Assembly: GCA_003152075.1 (NCBI GenBank)
Contig: PLZG01000019.1
Location: 1 to 49,033, forward strand
From: a candidate division FCPU426 bacterium
GTDB lineage: Bacteria > Oederibacteriota > Muellerivitia > Muellerivitales > Muellerivitaceae
Direction: 5' to 3'
DNA length: 49,033 nt
Position 1 is the stretch's first letter; each line of letters starts with the position of its first letter. The notes under the pieces were generated by a model. It was given only the letters and a program-made list of their open reading frames with translations. It was not told the origin of the DNA and did not search any database. This document shows, piece after piece, positions 8,249 through 16,450 of the stretch. Position numbers and translations under genes: made by a program.

Positions 8249-9034
8249 TTATTCAAATACCGGCAGGGGCCGCATCCGGCGGCAGCCAAGCTTCACGATC
8301 TCGGTAACGTGAAGCTGCATCATAAATCCCAGGTATTTTTCCTGGGCCAGGGCCAGGCGGCGGCGCTGGTCGGCAGTTTCACACTCCAATAAGATCAAAT
8401 CTTTCCCGTTGGCGATATGGGGCGGTTCATCCTTCTCAATATCGTAGATGGCGTCCATGAGTTCCTTGTCGAACAACCGCTTGAAAATGCTAGTTTCCAA
8501 ATCCGTCATTGAGGAGAGAACGATCTCACCGGCGAATTGGTTGGCGGCGGCGATCTCCGACGCTGTTTTCGCCTCCGTTTGGACCTTTTGCATTTGAACC
8601 AGGATGGGGGGGAGCTCAAACTCGGCGATCCGGGGTTCCGAACCGAAGCGGCGTAACTGCTGGGTGAAAACATCATAGTGGCGCATTTCATCCTGGATCT
8701 GCCGTGCCAGCCTCAATTTCAAATTGACCTGGTTTTCAGGTAAAAGGGTGATCTCGCGGGCTTGGGCCACAGTGCCGAAATACCATTCGCTCCAGGCCCG
8801 GCGGCGCATGTATAGAACCAGGTTCTCTTGGTAAATTTCCGGGGCCAGGGTGAAGAACTCGTAGGTTCTGGAATCGTAAAGGTCGTCCCCGATATCTTTG
8901 GCCCGGTGGTAAAGCTTTTGCATAAAGTCGTTAGGGGTGCATTGGGAGAGTTCGGAGTCGCTCCATTTCGAGTAGGCGGGAACGGAAAGAGGTTTGTCCA
9001 TTACGAGTTGGGCTGTTTTTTCAGTGTTGGGCAT
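8249..9034 (-). CDS. Ferritin-like di-iron protein (PaaA/AurF-like oxygenase candidate)
   Basis: 261 residues, soluble and helical. Two E-x-x-H motifs (E116-H119 in QDEMRH, E203-H206 in DEPPH) plus E83 and E170 make the six-ligand carboxylate-bridged di-iron site of the ferritin-like superfamily. Length and layout resemble single-chain oxygenases or dehydrogenases more than storage ferritins, but I cannot assign PaaA, AurF or MiaE specifically. The ATG at 9032-9034 has GGAG 6 bases upstream and replaces a longer start 18 codons earlier. It is transcribed toward the sigma-54 activator. A dispersed Pro-codon-like repeat (CCCCTCACCC at 9083, then GGGGCGAGGGG) precedes the promoter region. Confidence 0.7.
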   Translation of the reverse strand: MPNTEKTAQLVMDKPLSVPAYSKWSDSELSQCTPNDFMQKLYHRAKDIGDDLYDSRTYEFFTLAPEIYQENLVLYMRRRAWSEWYFGTVAQAREITLLPENQVNLKLRLARQIQDEMRHYDVFTQQLRRFGSEPRIAEFELPPILVQMQKVQTEAKTASEIAAANQFAGEIVLSSMTDLETSIFKRLFDKELMDAIYDIEKDEPPHIANGKDLILLECETADQRRRLALAQEKYLGFMMQLHVTEIVKLGCRRMRPLPVFE

Positions 9035-9127
9035 TCGTTTCTCCACGACTATATTAAGTAAATCCCTGAAAATTACTATCCCCCTCACCCTACCCTCTCC
9101 CTCAAGGGGCGAGGGGATAAGTGGATA

Positions 9128-9799
9128 TTAAAAAATGCCTTCTTCCAGGTTGGTTCCATACCAAATGTCGATTTTCGTCACTCCCGTAGATTCCATAACT
9201 CCTTTCATGGCCGGGGAAGTCATGAAGGCAGGTGCCTTGGTTATGTTCGAAGCCTCGTGGACCACAATTGCCACTTCGGGCTTCCCCGGAAGGTGGTGGA
9301 TGCTGTAGTTACTGGGCACATAGCCCCGGTCAGCGTGATGATGTTGCCCCTCGGCGTCAAAGCAGGCTTTCCAAAAATCGTAGGATTTTACCTCGTTTCG
9401 AGCAATGACGATACCGCCGGGCATCGTCAACTTGTTCTCGTATTTCCTTCCTCGAACGTCCAAACCCGCCCAAATAACGGGGATCACAAGGCCTGCTCCT
9501 ACACACATGGTATGGAAATTGGAGGATTGGATATAGTCCAAGGCCTTTTTGAGGTTTGAGCATTTCAAGGCCAAGATATAAGTTTTGGGGTCCTTGAGGT
9601 CCCGGTGGATGCTATAGGCCAGGAAACCCTGGGCCTTGAGTTTATCCGGAGGATTGAAGAAATTCTTTTTGAAGTCATTGAGGTCGCAGATTTGCAGGCG
9701 GATAAAAAGGTTACCCGGAGCTTCCAGGGAAGGATGACGAGCGCAGGAAATAATCCCCAAAAGAAAGAATAAACTTGCGAACCAAAGGCTAGTTTTCAT
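9128..9799 (-). CDS. Lipoprotein with two ferredoxin-like (dimeric alpha/beta-barrel) repeats
   Basis: 223 residues. A type II signal peptide ends at the lipobox GIISC (residues 15-19). The mature part appears to hold two related alpha/beta units: about 29-95 (LFIRLQICDLNDFKKNFF to YIQSSNF) and about 125-210 (GGIVIARNEVKSYDFWKACF to MESTGV). This suggests the tandem dimeric alpha/beta-barrel fold of ABM-type proteins. The unusual cluster EGQHHHADRG (about 149-158) could bind metal. It is the last gene of a same-strand trio, 52 bases after the outer-membrane-protein gene. The function is unknown; the fold call is tentative. Confidence 0.6.
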   Translation of the reverse strand: MKTSLWFASLFFLLGIISCARHPSLEAPGNLFIRLQICDLNDFKKNFFNPPDKLKAQGFLAYSIHRDLKDPKTYILALKCSNLKKALDYIQSSNFHTMCVGAGLVIPVIWAGLDVRGRKYENKLTMPGGIVIARNEVKSYDFWKACFDAEGQHHHADRGYVPSNYSIHHLPGKPEVAIVVHEASNITKAPAFMTSPAMKGVMESTGVTKIDIWYGTNLEEGIF

Positions 9800-9851
9800 T
9801 TCTGATCCTCTTGGTGGTTTTTACCTAATTGATTTTGGTGTTAATCAAAAA

Positions 9852-10772
9852 TTAACGCAAGAGTAATTGGGTCCCGATGAGAACGGTGGTGCCCACCGTT
9901 TGGGTCCCAAATAGGTTTGTCAGAACGGGTAATTGAACCTTCCCATAAAGCCCCCAGTCCTGAACAGGGTTCCACCCAAGGCCAGGGGTCAAGTCGATCA
10001 CCGTTCCGCCTGTGTTGAGTTGGCTGTCCCCGTTGGATATGTCGTGATCCGAGGTACGGCCTTCGACAGACAGCGAAACCGCGAAGGGGTCATCCAAATG
10101 GACTTGAGCCTGGGCGCCCCAGGTGAAGGCTGTTCCAAATTGATACTGGTATGAATTCACCGTGTGGAAAAGGGTATTGAGATTCGCCGAAAGGGTGAAT
10201 CCATTGTTAATCCAGGTATAAAGCAATCCCGCATAAGGGCCCCAAGCGCCTGTTCCTAATTGGGCATGCTGGTCGAACCGGTTCCCATTGGAATCCACGG
10301 CGTTCTCATCCCCGGTGGGTAGGGTGGTTCCGGCGGAAACCGCGAAATTCTGGCTTCCCTTGTTCTTCATATCCATATCGACCACCAGGAAGTACCGGAG
10401 GCCCAAACTGATGTCACCTAGCCCGATCGGGCTGGCACTTGCCGGTTGGTCGTTTCCGGCGCTTAAGTTCCAATTCTTTTGAATAAAAGGAACGAGCGCG
10501 ACCAGAATAAGGTCGTTGTTGGGGCTGAAAGTAACAATCGTGTTGAGGGTTTTCTGAATGAGGGATTCGGTTTGGGTCGGGTTGTCATCGCTTTGGGCAC
10601 TGGCGGTCAAATAAAGCGTTTCGAGACCCAGGTGTATGTCCCCGGCCATGGAATGAACCGTGCCGGCCGCTTGCAAGGGATCGCCACAACCGCAAACCGA
10701 GCAGGCGTAGAGGGTTGAGACGGAACCTAATAGGACTAAGCCAATTAATAAAATACGAATTTTTTTAAGCAT
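9852..10772 (-). CDS. Outer-membrane beta-barrel protein with N-terminal CSVCGCGDP motif
   Basis: 306 residues. The signal peptide (about 1-23) is followed immediately by CSVCGCGDPL, whose four closely spaced Cys (C24, C27, C29 pattern) may bind metal; the first could alternatively be lipidated (LYAC is a weak lipobox). The rest is alternating amphipathic beta-strands with Gly/Asn/Asp-rich turns and typical barrel phrases (GLGDISLGLRYFL, GLYGKVQLPVLTNLFG), resembling the MetA/phenol-degradation type outer-membrane proteins. Proteins with this N-terminus are often found beside metal-efflux genes, which I recall only in general terms. It sits 36 bases after the Cys-rich gene, consistent with an operon. 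A porin or transporter role is inference. Confidence 0.7.
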   Translation of the reverse strand: MLKKIRILLIGLVLLGSVSTLYACSVCGCGDPLQAAGTVHSMAGDIHLGLETLYLTASAQSDDNPTQTESLIQKTLNTIVTFSPNNDLILVALVPFIQKNWNLSAGNDQPASASPIGLGDISLGLRYFLVVDMDMKNKGSQNFAVSAGTTLPTGDENAVDSNGNRFDQHAQLGTGAWGPYAGLLYTWINNGFTLSANLNTLFHTVNSYQYQFGTAFTWGAQAQVHLDDPFAVSLSVEGRTSDHDISNGDSQLNTGGTVIDLTPGLGWNPVQDWGLYGKVQLPVLTNLFGTQTVGTTVLIGTQLLLR

Positions 10773-10808
10773 GTCGTTTTTTCCTTTGGATTTAAAAGAT
10801 AAAAGCTT

Positions 10809-11192
10809 TTAAGAGAGAAAACCGACTTTGGGAGGGGGAGAAAGAATCTCGTTCTGGGGCACGGGAACAAAGGCGGAAACAAAAACGAAATGTTGCTTTG
10901 AAAAACCTGGAATCATTTCTTTGGCCAAACGGGAGAACCATTTCACCTGGTGTTGGGAAGAGAAAGTAGTTTGGGAGGAATGGGAACCGCATCCGCCGTC
11001 GTAAAGTCCGGGAAGGGAAGAACAAGGAATGGGTTTGGATTCCTCGCGCTTGCAACAGCAAGCCCCATGGCATGGAATCTTCATGTGGCATTTGGAAGCG
11101 GCAAAGGGCCTATTTGAAGGTAAAAGGCCCGAAAAGGGTTCTGAAACCCAGGTTAAGACTAATAAAAAAAGGAAAACCTTTCTTAAACTCAT
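10809..11192 (-). CDS. Secreted Cys-rich small protein, putative metal binder
   Basis: 127 residues. The signal peptide is about residues 1-32. A cluster of Cys and His follows in the mature part: KCHMKIPCHGACCCKREE, then PCSSLPG and GGCGSHSS (8 Cys, several His and Met). The C-terminal half is plain and ends in a Pro-rich stretch (SPPPKVGFLS). No family is recognised. The Cys/His/Met composition and the downstream CSVCGCGDP outer-membrane protein suggest copper or other soft-metal handling (inference). It is the first gene of a trio read leftward and is divergent from cardiolipin synthase, sharing a 134-base intergenic region. No strong Shine-Dalgarno sequence precedes the ATG. Confidence 0.6.
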   Translation of the reverse strand: MSLRKVFLFLLVLTWVSEPFSGLLPSNRPFAASKCHMKIPCHGACCCKREESKPIPCSSLPGLYDGGCGSHSSQTTFSSQHQVKWFSRLAKEMIPGFSKQHFVFVSAFVPVPQNEILSPPPKVGFLS

Positions 11193-11326
11193 GACGTTAA
11201 GGTAACTGGCCTCACTTTAAAATGCAACGCCTCTCTATATTAACTGGAAGCCGCGCGAAAGGTTACTTCCCGATTGAAAACCGGTTATGACGGGTATCAC
11301 AATGGAATACAGGACTAAAAACTAGT

Positions 11327-12577
11327 ATGGTGAATGGAATTTCAAAAAATACGACTAAGGGAATGATCGTGGAACTTCGACCTCAATTAAACCTTCTTTC
11401 CCCCGTGCGAGAGGAATCTTGGGATCGGGAAAAAGTCTATTTCCGGGGGGACGATTATTTTCGTGATTATTTAAAGAGCATCGATAGTGCCAAACGAAGT
11501 GTGGATCTTGAAACTTATATTTTCGAGAAGGGTTGGTTAGGGGACCGGGTTATTTCCACCCTCATTAAAGCTGTTCGCCGGGGGGTGAAGGTAAGGCTGT
11601 TGGTTGATGGCGTCGGCTCACCGGATTTTTTAGACCAATATGGACCGCAACTCCAAAAAGTTGGAATCCCATTTCATGTTTACCGTTCTTGGCCAACGTT
11701 TTTTTCTTCTATTTTCAGTCGGTTCCACTTTATCCAACCCATGAAATCAATCCAAGCAGCGCTCTCCATATTTAATGGCGGTAAACACCGGGATCACCGA
11801 AAGCAATGCATTGTGGACGGGACCAAGGTTTGGATCGGTAGTTTCAATGTGTCCGATTGGCACCTGGAGCGGATCAAGGGAAAGACGGTTTGGAGGGATA
11901 CGGGTATCAGCCTATCTGGAGTAAAAAGCCAGGTTTTCCGACTAGCCTTTCAAATTGCCTGGGAAGATGTCTGGCCTAGGCACAACGCCCGTTTATACCG
12001 GCACTCTCTCATCCAGTGGCTGTCCCATGATGTCCAAGGGGTGCCCATTCGAATGACCGTTGACCGTAAGTTAAGGCGTTTGTTCCGAAAAGAGTTACTG
12101 GAAAAGGGTAACAATGCCCAAAGCCGAATCTGGGTCCTCACCCCTTATTTCATTCCTACCGGCCCGCTTTTGCGGGCTTTGGGTAGGGCGGCCAAAAGGG
12201 GCTGCGATGTCCGTTTGATTCTCCCAGGTCAATCCGATGTTCCCATAGTTCGTTGGGCCTCGATGACCTTTTACCCGGCGCTTTTAAAAGCCGGGTGCAG
12301 GATTTTCGAATTTCAACAACGCGTGCTTCACGGCAAAACCACTTTGGTGGATTCCTGGTCTCTGGTGGGATCAAGCAATCTGGATTCCCGAAGTCTGCGA
12401 AAAGACCTGGAAGTGAATATTATTCCCCAGGAAAAAAAGTCCATTGAAAGCCTTGAAAAGCAGTTTCAAAAAGACTTGTCTGAAAGCCAGGAAGTTTATC
12501 TAGCCGATATCCGTAAAAGGCCCCTTGTGAGTCGGTTTCTTTCCTGGGTCTTCTTCCGATTCCGGTCTTGGTTTTAA
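11327..12577 (+). CDS. Cardiolipin synthase / phospholipase D-family protein
   Basis: 416 residues. Two HKD active-site motifs are complete: H-R-K-Q-C-I-V-D near residue 157, followed by IGSFN, and H-G-K-T-T-L-V-D near residue 335, followed by GSSNLDSRS. This arrangement marks bacterial cardiolipin synthases, which condense phosphatidylglycerol with another phospholipid at the inner membrane. No N-terminal membrane helices are present, so it resembles the short ClsB/ClsC type and not ClsA. The start could be the ATG at 11327 or the one at 11362, which is preceded by AAGGGA; the latter would drop 12 poorly conserved residues. It stands alone, divergent from the metal-type trio. Confidence 0.88.
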   Translation: MVNGISKNTTKGMIVELRPQLNLLSPVREESWDREKVYFRGDDYFRDYLKSIDSAKRSVDLETYIFEKGWLGDRVISTLIKAVRRGVKVRLLVDGVGSPDFLDQYGPQLQKVGIPFHVYRSWPTFFSSIFSRFHFIQPMKSIQAALSIFNGGKHRDHRKQCIVDGTKVWIGSFNVSDWHLERIKGKTVWRDTGISLSGVKSQVFRLAFQIAWEDVWPRHNARLYRHSLIQWLSHDVQGVPIRMTVDRKLRRLFRKELLEKGNNAQSRIWVLTPYFIPTGPLLRALGRAAKRGCDVRLILPGQSDVPIVRWASMTFYPALLKAGCRIFEFQQRVLHGKTTLVDSWSLVGSSNLDSRSLRKDLEVNIIPQEKKSIESLEKQFQKDLSESQEVYLADIRKRPLVSRFLSWVFFRFRSWF

Positions 12578-12587
12578 CCTTTTGTCA

Positions 12588-13379
12588 TCAATGAGTGAGG
12601 AGTCGAAACGGACCTCCTTGGGCCGGGGGATTGAATCCACCTTTGGGCGCGTGGCGGTGCAGGTAAAGTTTGGCTAATTGGGTGGGGCTCAAAAACCCGG
12701 GCAGGGTGGTACCCCAAAAGGCTTGTTCGACATGGTGCTCGTCCTCAATGATTGAAAAGATTGAAGTCAGGGTCATTTGGATGGGCCCGTCCCCCGCGTT
12801 GCTTTGAACCTGCTGAGCCAATTGCCCAAGGGACGATTCCTGGTTATCCCGGTCCGTCTTCATCTGGGTGTTCTTCGCCTGGTCCGCGGCTTTCAATTGG
12901 GTTTGCAAATCCTTGGTAAAACCAAAATAACCGTTCCAATCAAATTTGGGGGCTGGATTTGGCATTGGCATTTTGGGAGCGGCTGGAGGCGCTTGGGCAT
13001 TTTTGGGTTGGTGCCATTTCAGGAAAATCTTCGCGACTTGGGTTGGGGCAAGAAATCCGCTGATAGAACGCCAGAAAACCTCCTCGGCCCCGTCGATGGT
13101 TTTGATATCCCCTAGGATTTGACTCGTGGTCCCCAGGACTGAGGAATCACCCGCGTTAGCCAGCACTTGGCTCATTAGGGTTTGAGTGGCACCGTCCTTG
13201 TCTTGCTTAGCAGGGTCTATAGCACCTTTCCGGCTTTGTTCGGCTCCCTTATATTGGACTCTTTGACTAGGATTCAGGGCAAGGTATTGGTCCCAGGCCT
13301 TATCGGCGTGGGAAAGGGAAACGGTCAAAAGCAGGAAGGCGACTGAAGCCCAAAAGGCGTTTATAAAAGAGTTATTCAA
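12588..13379 (-). CDS. Secreted protein with internal duplication, unknown function
   Basis: 263 residues. The TTG at 13377-13379 is chosen because AAAGGAGA lies about 6 bases upstream and the product then opens with a good signal peptide (about 1-25, ending SLSHA). Two halves contain the same unit: EEVFWRSISGFLAPTQVAKI (about residue 106) and EQAFWGTTLPGFLSPTQLAK (about residue 222), each followed by a W/H-rich H-x-P-K tail, and each preceded by a NAGD..Q..L...I segment. A Pro/Ala/Met linker separates them. An intragenic duplication of a helical module is clear. It may be a Spy-like periplasmic helical protein, but this is only a guess. Confidence 0.6.
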   Translation of the reverse strand: MNNSFINAFWASVAFLLLTVSLSHADKAWDQYLALNPSQRVQYKGAEQSRKGAIDPAKQDKDGATQTLMSQVLANAGDSSVLGTTSQILGDIKTIDGAEEVFWRSISGFLAPTQVAKIFLKWHQPKNAQAPPAAPKMPMPNPAPKFDWNGYFGFTKDLQTQLKAADQAKNTQMKTDRDNQESSLGQLAQQVQSNAGDGPIQMTLTSIFSIIEDEHHVEQAFWGTTLPGFLSPTQLAKLYLHRHAPKGGFNPPAQGGPFRLLTH

Positions 13380-13568
13380 GATAATTCTCCTTTTAGAATT
13401 TGAAAGTCGACTTTGGACGATCAAGTTGGAACAAAAGTTCAACTTTGAATGGTAATCTTGGCGATTGAGAGACTCTCTTTTAAATTAAAACTAAAGGTTT
13501 CCATTTAAGCCCATTTCGGTTATGGTAATGCCGCTGTAACGGATGACATTTGGTAACCCTTCTTTTTA

Positions 13569-13619
13569 GACGTCACGGGGTGGCGGGAACCCTAAGTTCC
13601 CAGCAGAAATAGCGTGACG
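13569..13619. promoter_or_regulatory. Structured element upstream of the helicase gene
   Basis: Outer arms CGTCACG (13571-13577) and CGTGACG (13613-13619) enclose a perfect hairpin, GGGAAC (13585-13590) and GTTCCC (13596-13601), with a 5-base loop. It lies 140 bases before the helicase ATG in a 379-base gap without genes. It does not match any riboswitch I know. Confidence 0.4.
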
Positions 13620-13688
13620 GTCTTTAGCTTTCCCTTATTTCCCCTAATCCATACCGAATAAATTGTTTTAAAACTGTGATTGAGTGCG

Positions 13689-13728
13689 GTCATTGTTCCG
13701 CTTTTTTCGGAACAAACTTCACAATGAC
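13689..13728 (+). promoter_or_regulatory. Stem-loop in the helicase 5' untranslated region
   Basis: An 8-bp perfect hairpin TTGTTCCG (13693-13700) and CGGAACAA (13708-13715) has a C plus T6 loop. The outer arms GTCATTGT (13689-13696) and ACAATGAC (13721-13728) overlap the inner one, so the two pairings compete. It ends 30 bases before the ATG. Cold-shock helicase genes often carry structured leaders; a regulatory role is inference. Confidence 0.45.
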
Positions 13729-13758
13729 ATTTTTTAATTAAAAAGGAATTTTAATTTT

Positions 13759-15759
13759 ATGGAAAGTTTTCAAGAACTGGGCTTACCCGTGTTTTTAGGC
13801 GAGTCCCTCAAAAGAATGAATTTTAGCAAGCCCACGCCCGTCCAGGCTCAGGCTATACCGGCGGCTTTGCTGGGGAAGGATGTCATCGCTTCCGCCCAAA
13901 CCGGGACGGGAAAAACGGCGGCTTTCGGAATCCCCCTATTGAATTTCCTGGAAAACCATAAGGACCAGACGGCACTAATCCTCACGCCCACCCGTGAGCT
14001 GGCCATGCAGGTCCTAGAGGTATTACGAAAACTCACGGGAACTCATTTTATGGGTGGGTCCGTTCTATTAATCGGTGGGGCCAACATGGGCACCCAACTA
14101 TCGGCATTGTCCCGCAAGCCCCGTTTATTTATCGGGACTCCTGGCCGGGTGATTGACCATTTGCAACGAGGATCGCTTAACCTCGCTAGTACCGGTTTTC
14201 TGGTTCTGGACGAGGCTGACCGCATGTTGGACATGGGGTTCGCTCCACAGTTGGAAGAAATCCGTAAGCGCTTGGCGCCTAAACGACAGACCCTTCTTTT
14301 TTCAGCCACCATTCCCTCCAATATCCGAGACATGGGTTCCCGTTACCTGAAAGACCCGGTGCGAATTACGGTAGGGGAGACGACCCAACCTATTGCCAAA
14401 ATCAACCAAATGGTGATCCATACCAGTGAACCAAAAAAGCCTGAGGAGCTGGTCAATGAATTGAACGAGCGCCAGGGATCGGTTTTGCTTTTCGCCCGCA
14501 CCCAGAACCGGGTGGACCGAATCGCCGAGCGTCTTAAGGAGCAAGGATTCAAGGTCACCCGGATTCACGGTGGACGTAGCCAATCCCAACGCCGTCAGGC
14601 TATTGAACATTTCCGGGAAGGGCATTATCGAGTACTGGTGGCCACGGATATCGCGGCCAGGGGGTTGGACATTCACCATATCGCCCATGTGATCAATTAC
14701 GACTTGCCACGAAACCCGGAGGATTACATTCACCGGGTTGGCCGTACCGCACGGGCCGGGGCCGAGGGCGCGTCCCTTTGTTTCTTGACCCAAGAAGATA
14801 GGGATCTCTGGAACCGGATTTTAAAGTTGATGGGCGCTCCAAGGGATTCGATCCAGGTGAAAGCCTCAAAATTTGGAAACTTCACCCCGAGAACTCCTCA
14901 AGCTCCTCATACAGGACACAGGCCTGCTTCAAGTGGTTCGGCAAGGCCCACCACAAGCCACGGTGAAAGGCCCGCTCATCGGCCTGAACATCGTGGAGGC
15001 GGAGATCGTGGCCAACAACGCAGGCCCAAACCCTTCACCTCAAACCGGTCCTTCGAGGGCCAGTCGGGTCACGCCAAGTCTTCCGGTTTCGCGAAGCCTT
15101 TTGTAGCCGCCCCTGTTTCGGCGGAAAGGCCGGCCCACGGCCCAAGTCGGTCCTTTGATAACCCTCCGGCAAAACCTTTTGAAAACACCCGCAAAGACCA
15201 TGTCCGGTCTTCTCATGATAGGCCTCACCATGACACCGGGAGCAGACCCCCTTTTAAAAGAGAAGGCGGTTTTGAAAAAAGACGTCATCCGGAGGGCCGC
15301 CACCAAAAACGCTCCAACGATCACGCCCGCCGACAGGGTTTCAGCGGAGGCGAAAGGACGCCCTTTAATAGCCCTCCCCCTTTTGCCAAGCCTTCCCATG
15401 ACAAACCCGAAAGCCAGCCAACTACTTTTGAAGATGAGAAACAGCCGGCTGATAATCGGAGCGCTTGGGGAAGTCAATCATTGCAGGGCGCGCAGGACAG
15501 GCCTTTTGTACCAAGAACCAACCGGCCCCAGCGTCCCGGTTTCCGCCCAGGCGGGGATCGTCGGCCGCATCGTCCGGGGGTCATGACCTCCCATTCCGGT
15601 GAGCGTCCCTTCAGGCCGGAACACCGACCCGGCGGTGGAGACAGCAGGCCCCATCGTTCAGGTCCTGGAGGTGGCCCGGGCGGCAGACCGGGATTCAGCA
15701 AGGATTCACGTCCCGGGGGTCATTTCAAAAAGCGGGAATTTCGTCCACGGCCCCATTAA
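13759..15759 (+). CDS. DEAD-box RNA helicase, RhlE-like, with ~290-residue disordered tail
   Basis: 666 residues. The helicase core (1-375) is complete: Q motif around F21-Q29, AQTGTGKT at 46-53, PTRELA at 77-82, TPGR at 127-130, DEAD at 151-154, SAT at 182-184, ARGLDI, and HRVGRTARAG near 326. These are the motifs of RhlE/SrmB-type ATP-dependent RNA helicases that remodel ribosomal and messenger RNA. Residues 376-666 are low-complexity, rich in Gly, Arg, His, Pro and Phe, with repeated short units (GGGDRG, RPEHRPGGG, SGERPF). This RGG-like tail is far longer than in E. coli RhlE and probably mediates RNA binding or condensation. A structured leader precedes it. It is monocistronic. Confidence 0.92.
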   Translation: MESFQELGLPVFLGESLKRMNFSKPTPVQAQAIPAALLGKDVIASAQTGTGKTAAFGIPLLNFLENHKDQTALILTPTRELAMQVLEVLRKLTGTHFMGGSVLLIGGANMGTQLSALSRKPRLFIGTPGRVIDHLQRGSLNLASTGFLVLDEADRMLDMGFAPQLEEIRKRLAPKRQTLLFSATIPSNIRDMGSRYLKDPVRITVGETTQPIAKINQMVIHTSEPKKPEELVNELNERQGSVLLFARTQNRVDRIAERLKEQGFKVTRIHGGRSQSQRRQAIEHFREGHYRVLVATDIAARGLDIHHIAHVINYDLPRNPEDYIHRVGRTARAGAEGASLCFLTQEDRDLWNRILKLMGAPRDSIQVKASKFGNFTPRTPQAPHTGHRPASSGSARPTTSHGERPAHRPEHRGGGDRGQQRRPKPFTSNRSFEGQSGHAKSSGFAKPFVAAPVSAERPAHGPSRSFDNPPAKPFENTRKDHVRSSHDRPHHDTGSRPPFKREGGFEKRRHPEGRHQKRSNDHARRQGFSGGERTPFNSPPPFAKPSHDKPESQPTTFEDEKQPADNRSAWGSQSLQGAQDRPFVPRTNRPQRPGFRPGGDRRPHRPGVMTSHSGERPFRPEHRPGGGDSRPHRSGPGGGPGGRPGFSKDSRPGGHFKKREFRPRPH

Positions 15760-15784
15760 AAGCCAAAGATTGAACGAAATTTTT

Positions 15785-15859
15785 TACCACGAGGTACACG
15801 AAGTTAACAAAGCAAAACAAGAATTCATCGTTGAAATCAAATGTTTTACTTCGTGGTGA
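15785..15859. repeat. ACCACCAAG-type palindromic repeat, short copy
   Basis: TACCACGAGGTACACGAAGT at 15785-15804 is mirrored by ACTTCGTGGTGA at 15848-15859, with an AAAGCAAAA core. It is related to the 139-bp element at 18420-18558 and the single arm at 33328-33395. It sits between convergent genes. Confidence 0.5.
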
Positions 15860-15876
15860 GAGTTGTTTTTAAAATC

Positions 15877-16374
15877 TTATTTAATGTTGGTAGGCTGAGC
15901 GGATTGATCGCCCTTCCGTTGGGCCACGGAATAAATCAGCTCAGATCCCGGAAGTTTGGCGGTGTTCAAATATTGATAGGCGTCGTAACTTGGCTTGGCC
16001 GGTTTTTGGTTGTAGCATTGGATAACAATCCGGACGCCAGGAACATCCCCGTTCAGCTTATCCTTTGGGTCCCCCCAAACCTTTCCCTTTTTCGTCAAAT
16101 CGTACGCGTTTAGGGGGATAAAATAACGGAAGCCGGTTTCATAAGTTAACTCGGCGGCCCGGTAGTAAGCGGCGTATTTCGCGAAAGCCAGGGTCCGGCC
16201 CTCAGCCACGTAATCCACTTGAAATGATCCGGGAGTGTCCCCGGCTTTATCCGTATATCCCCCAAGTCCCTCTCCGCCTTGGTGATAGGGAGAAGTGCTG
16301 GCGCATCCGCCGGATAATAAAATCAATCCGATTAAAATCATTTTTATCATGGGGTTTAGAGTCAAACGATTCAT
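15877..16374 (-). CDS. CC0125/CC1285-type lipoprotein
   Basis: 165 residues. The ATG at 16372-16374 has GGAGG 6-8 bases upstream and gives a lipoprotein signal peptide (MNRLTLNPMIKMILIGLILL, then SGGC at 22-25). The mature part begins STSPYHQGGEGLGGYTDK and contains the recognisable pattern VDYVAEGRT.....YAAYYRAAELT.E.G..YF of the small CC0125/CC1285 lipoprotein family. The family function is not known; the protein should be anchored in the outer or inner membrane facing the periplasm. It follows the DUF3857 lipoprotein gene on the same strand after 76 bases. Confidence 0.7.
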   Translation of the reverse strand: MNRLTLNPMIKMILIGLILLSGGCASTSPYHQGGEGLGGYTDKAGDTPGSFQVDYVAEGRTLAFAKYAAYYRAAELTYETGFRYFIPLNAYDLTKKGKVWGDPKDKLNGDVPGVRIVIQCYNQKPAKPSYDAYQYLNTAKLPGSELIYSVAQRKGDQSAQPTNIK

Positions 16375-16450
16375 AATTAACTCCTCCAAGATATTATACA
16401 AATCCCAAGAATGGTTTTGCTCGGTTCGTTTTGAATACCACCATAAACCC

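Noticed and set aside
13569-13619. Known riboswitch class upstream of the helicase
   Set aside because: I compared it by eye with GEMM, fluoride and cobalamin consensus cores and found no match, so only a generic structured element is reported.
14873-15701. Alternative frames within the helicase tail region
   Set aside because: The tail frame continues the helicase without a break; the other frames are a by-product of its GC-rich, low-complexity DNA.
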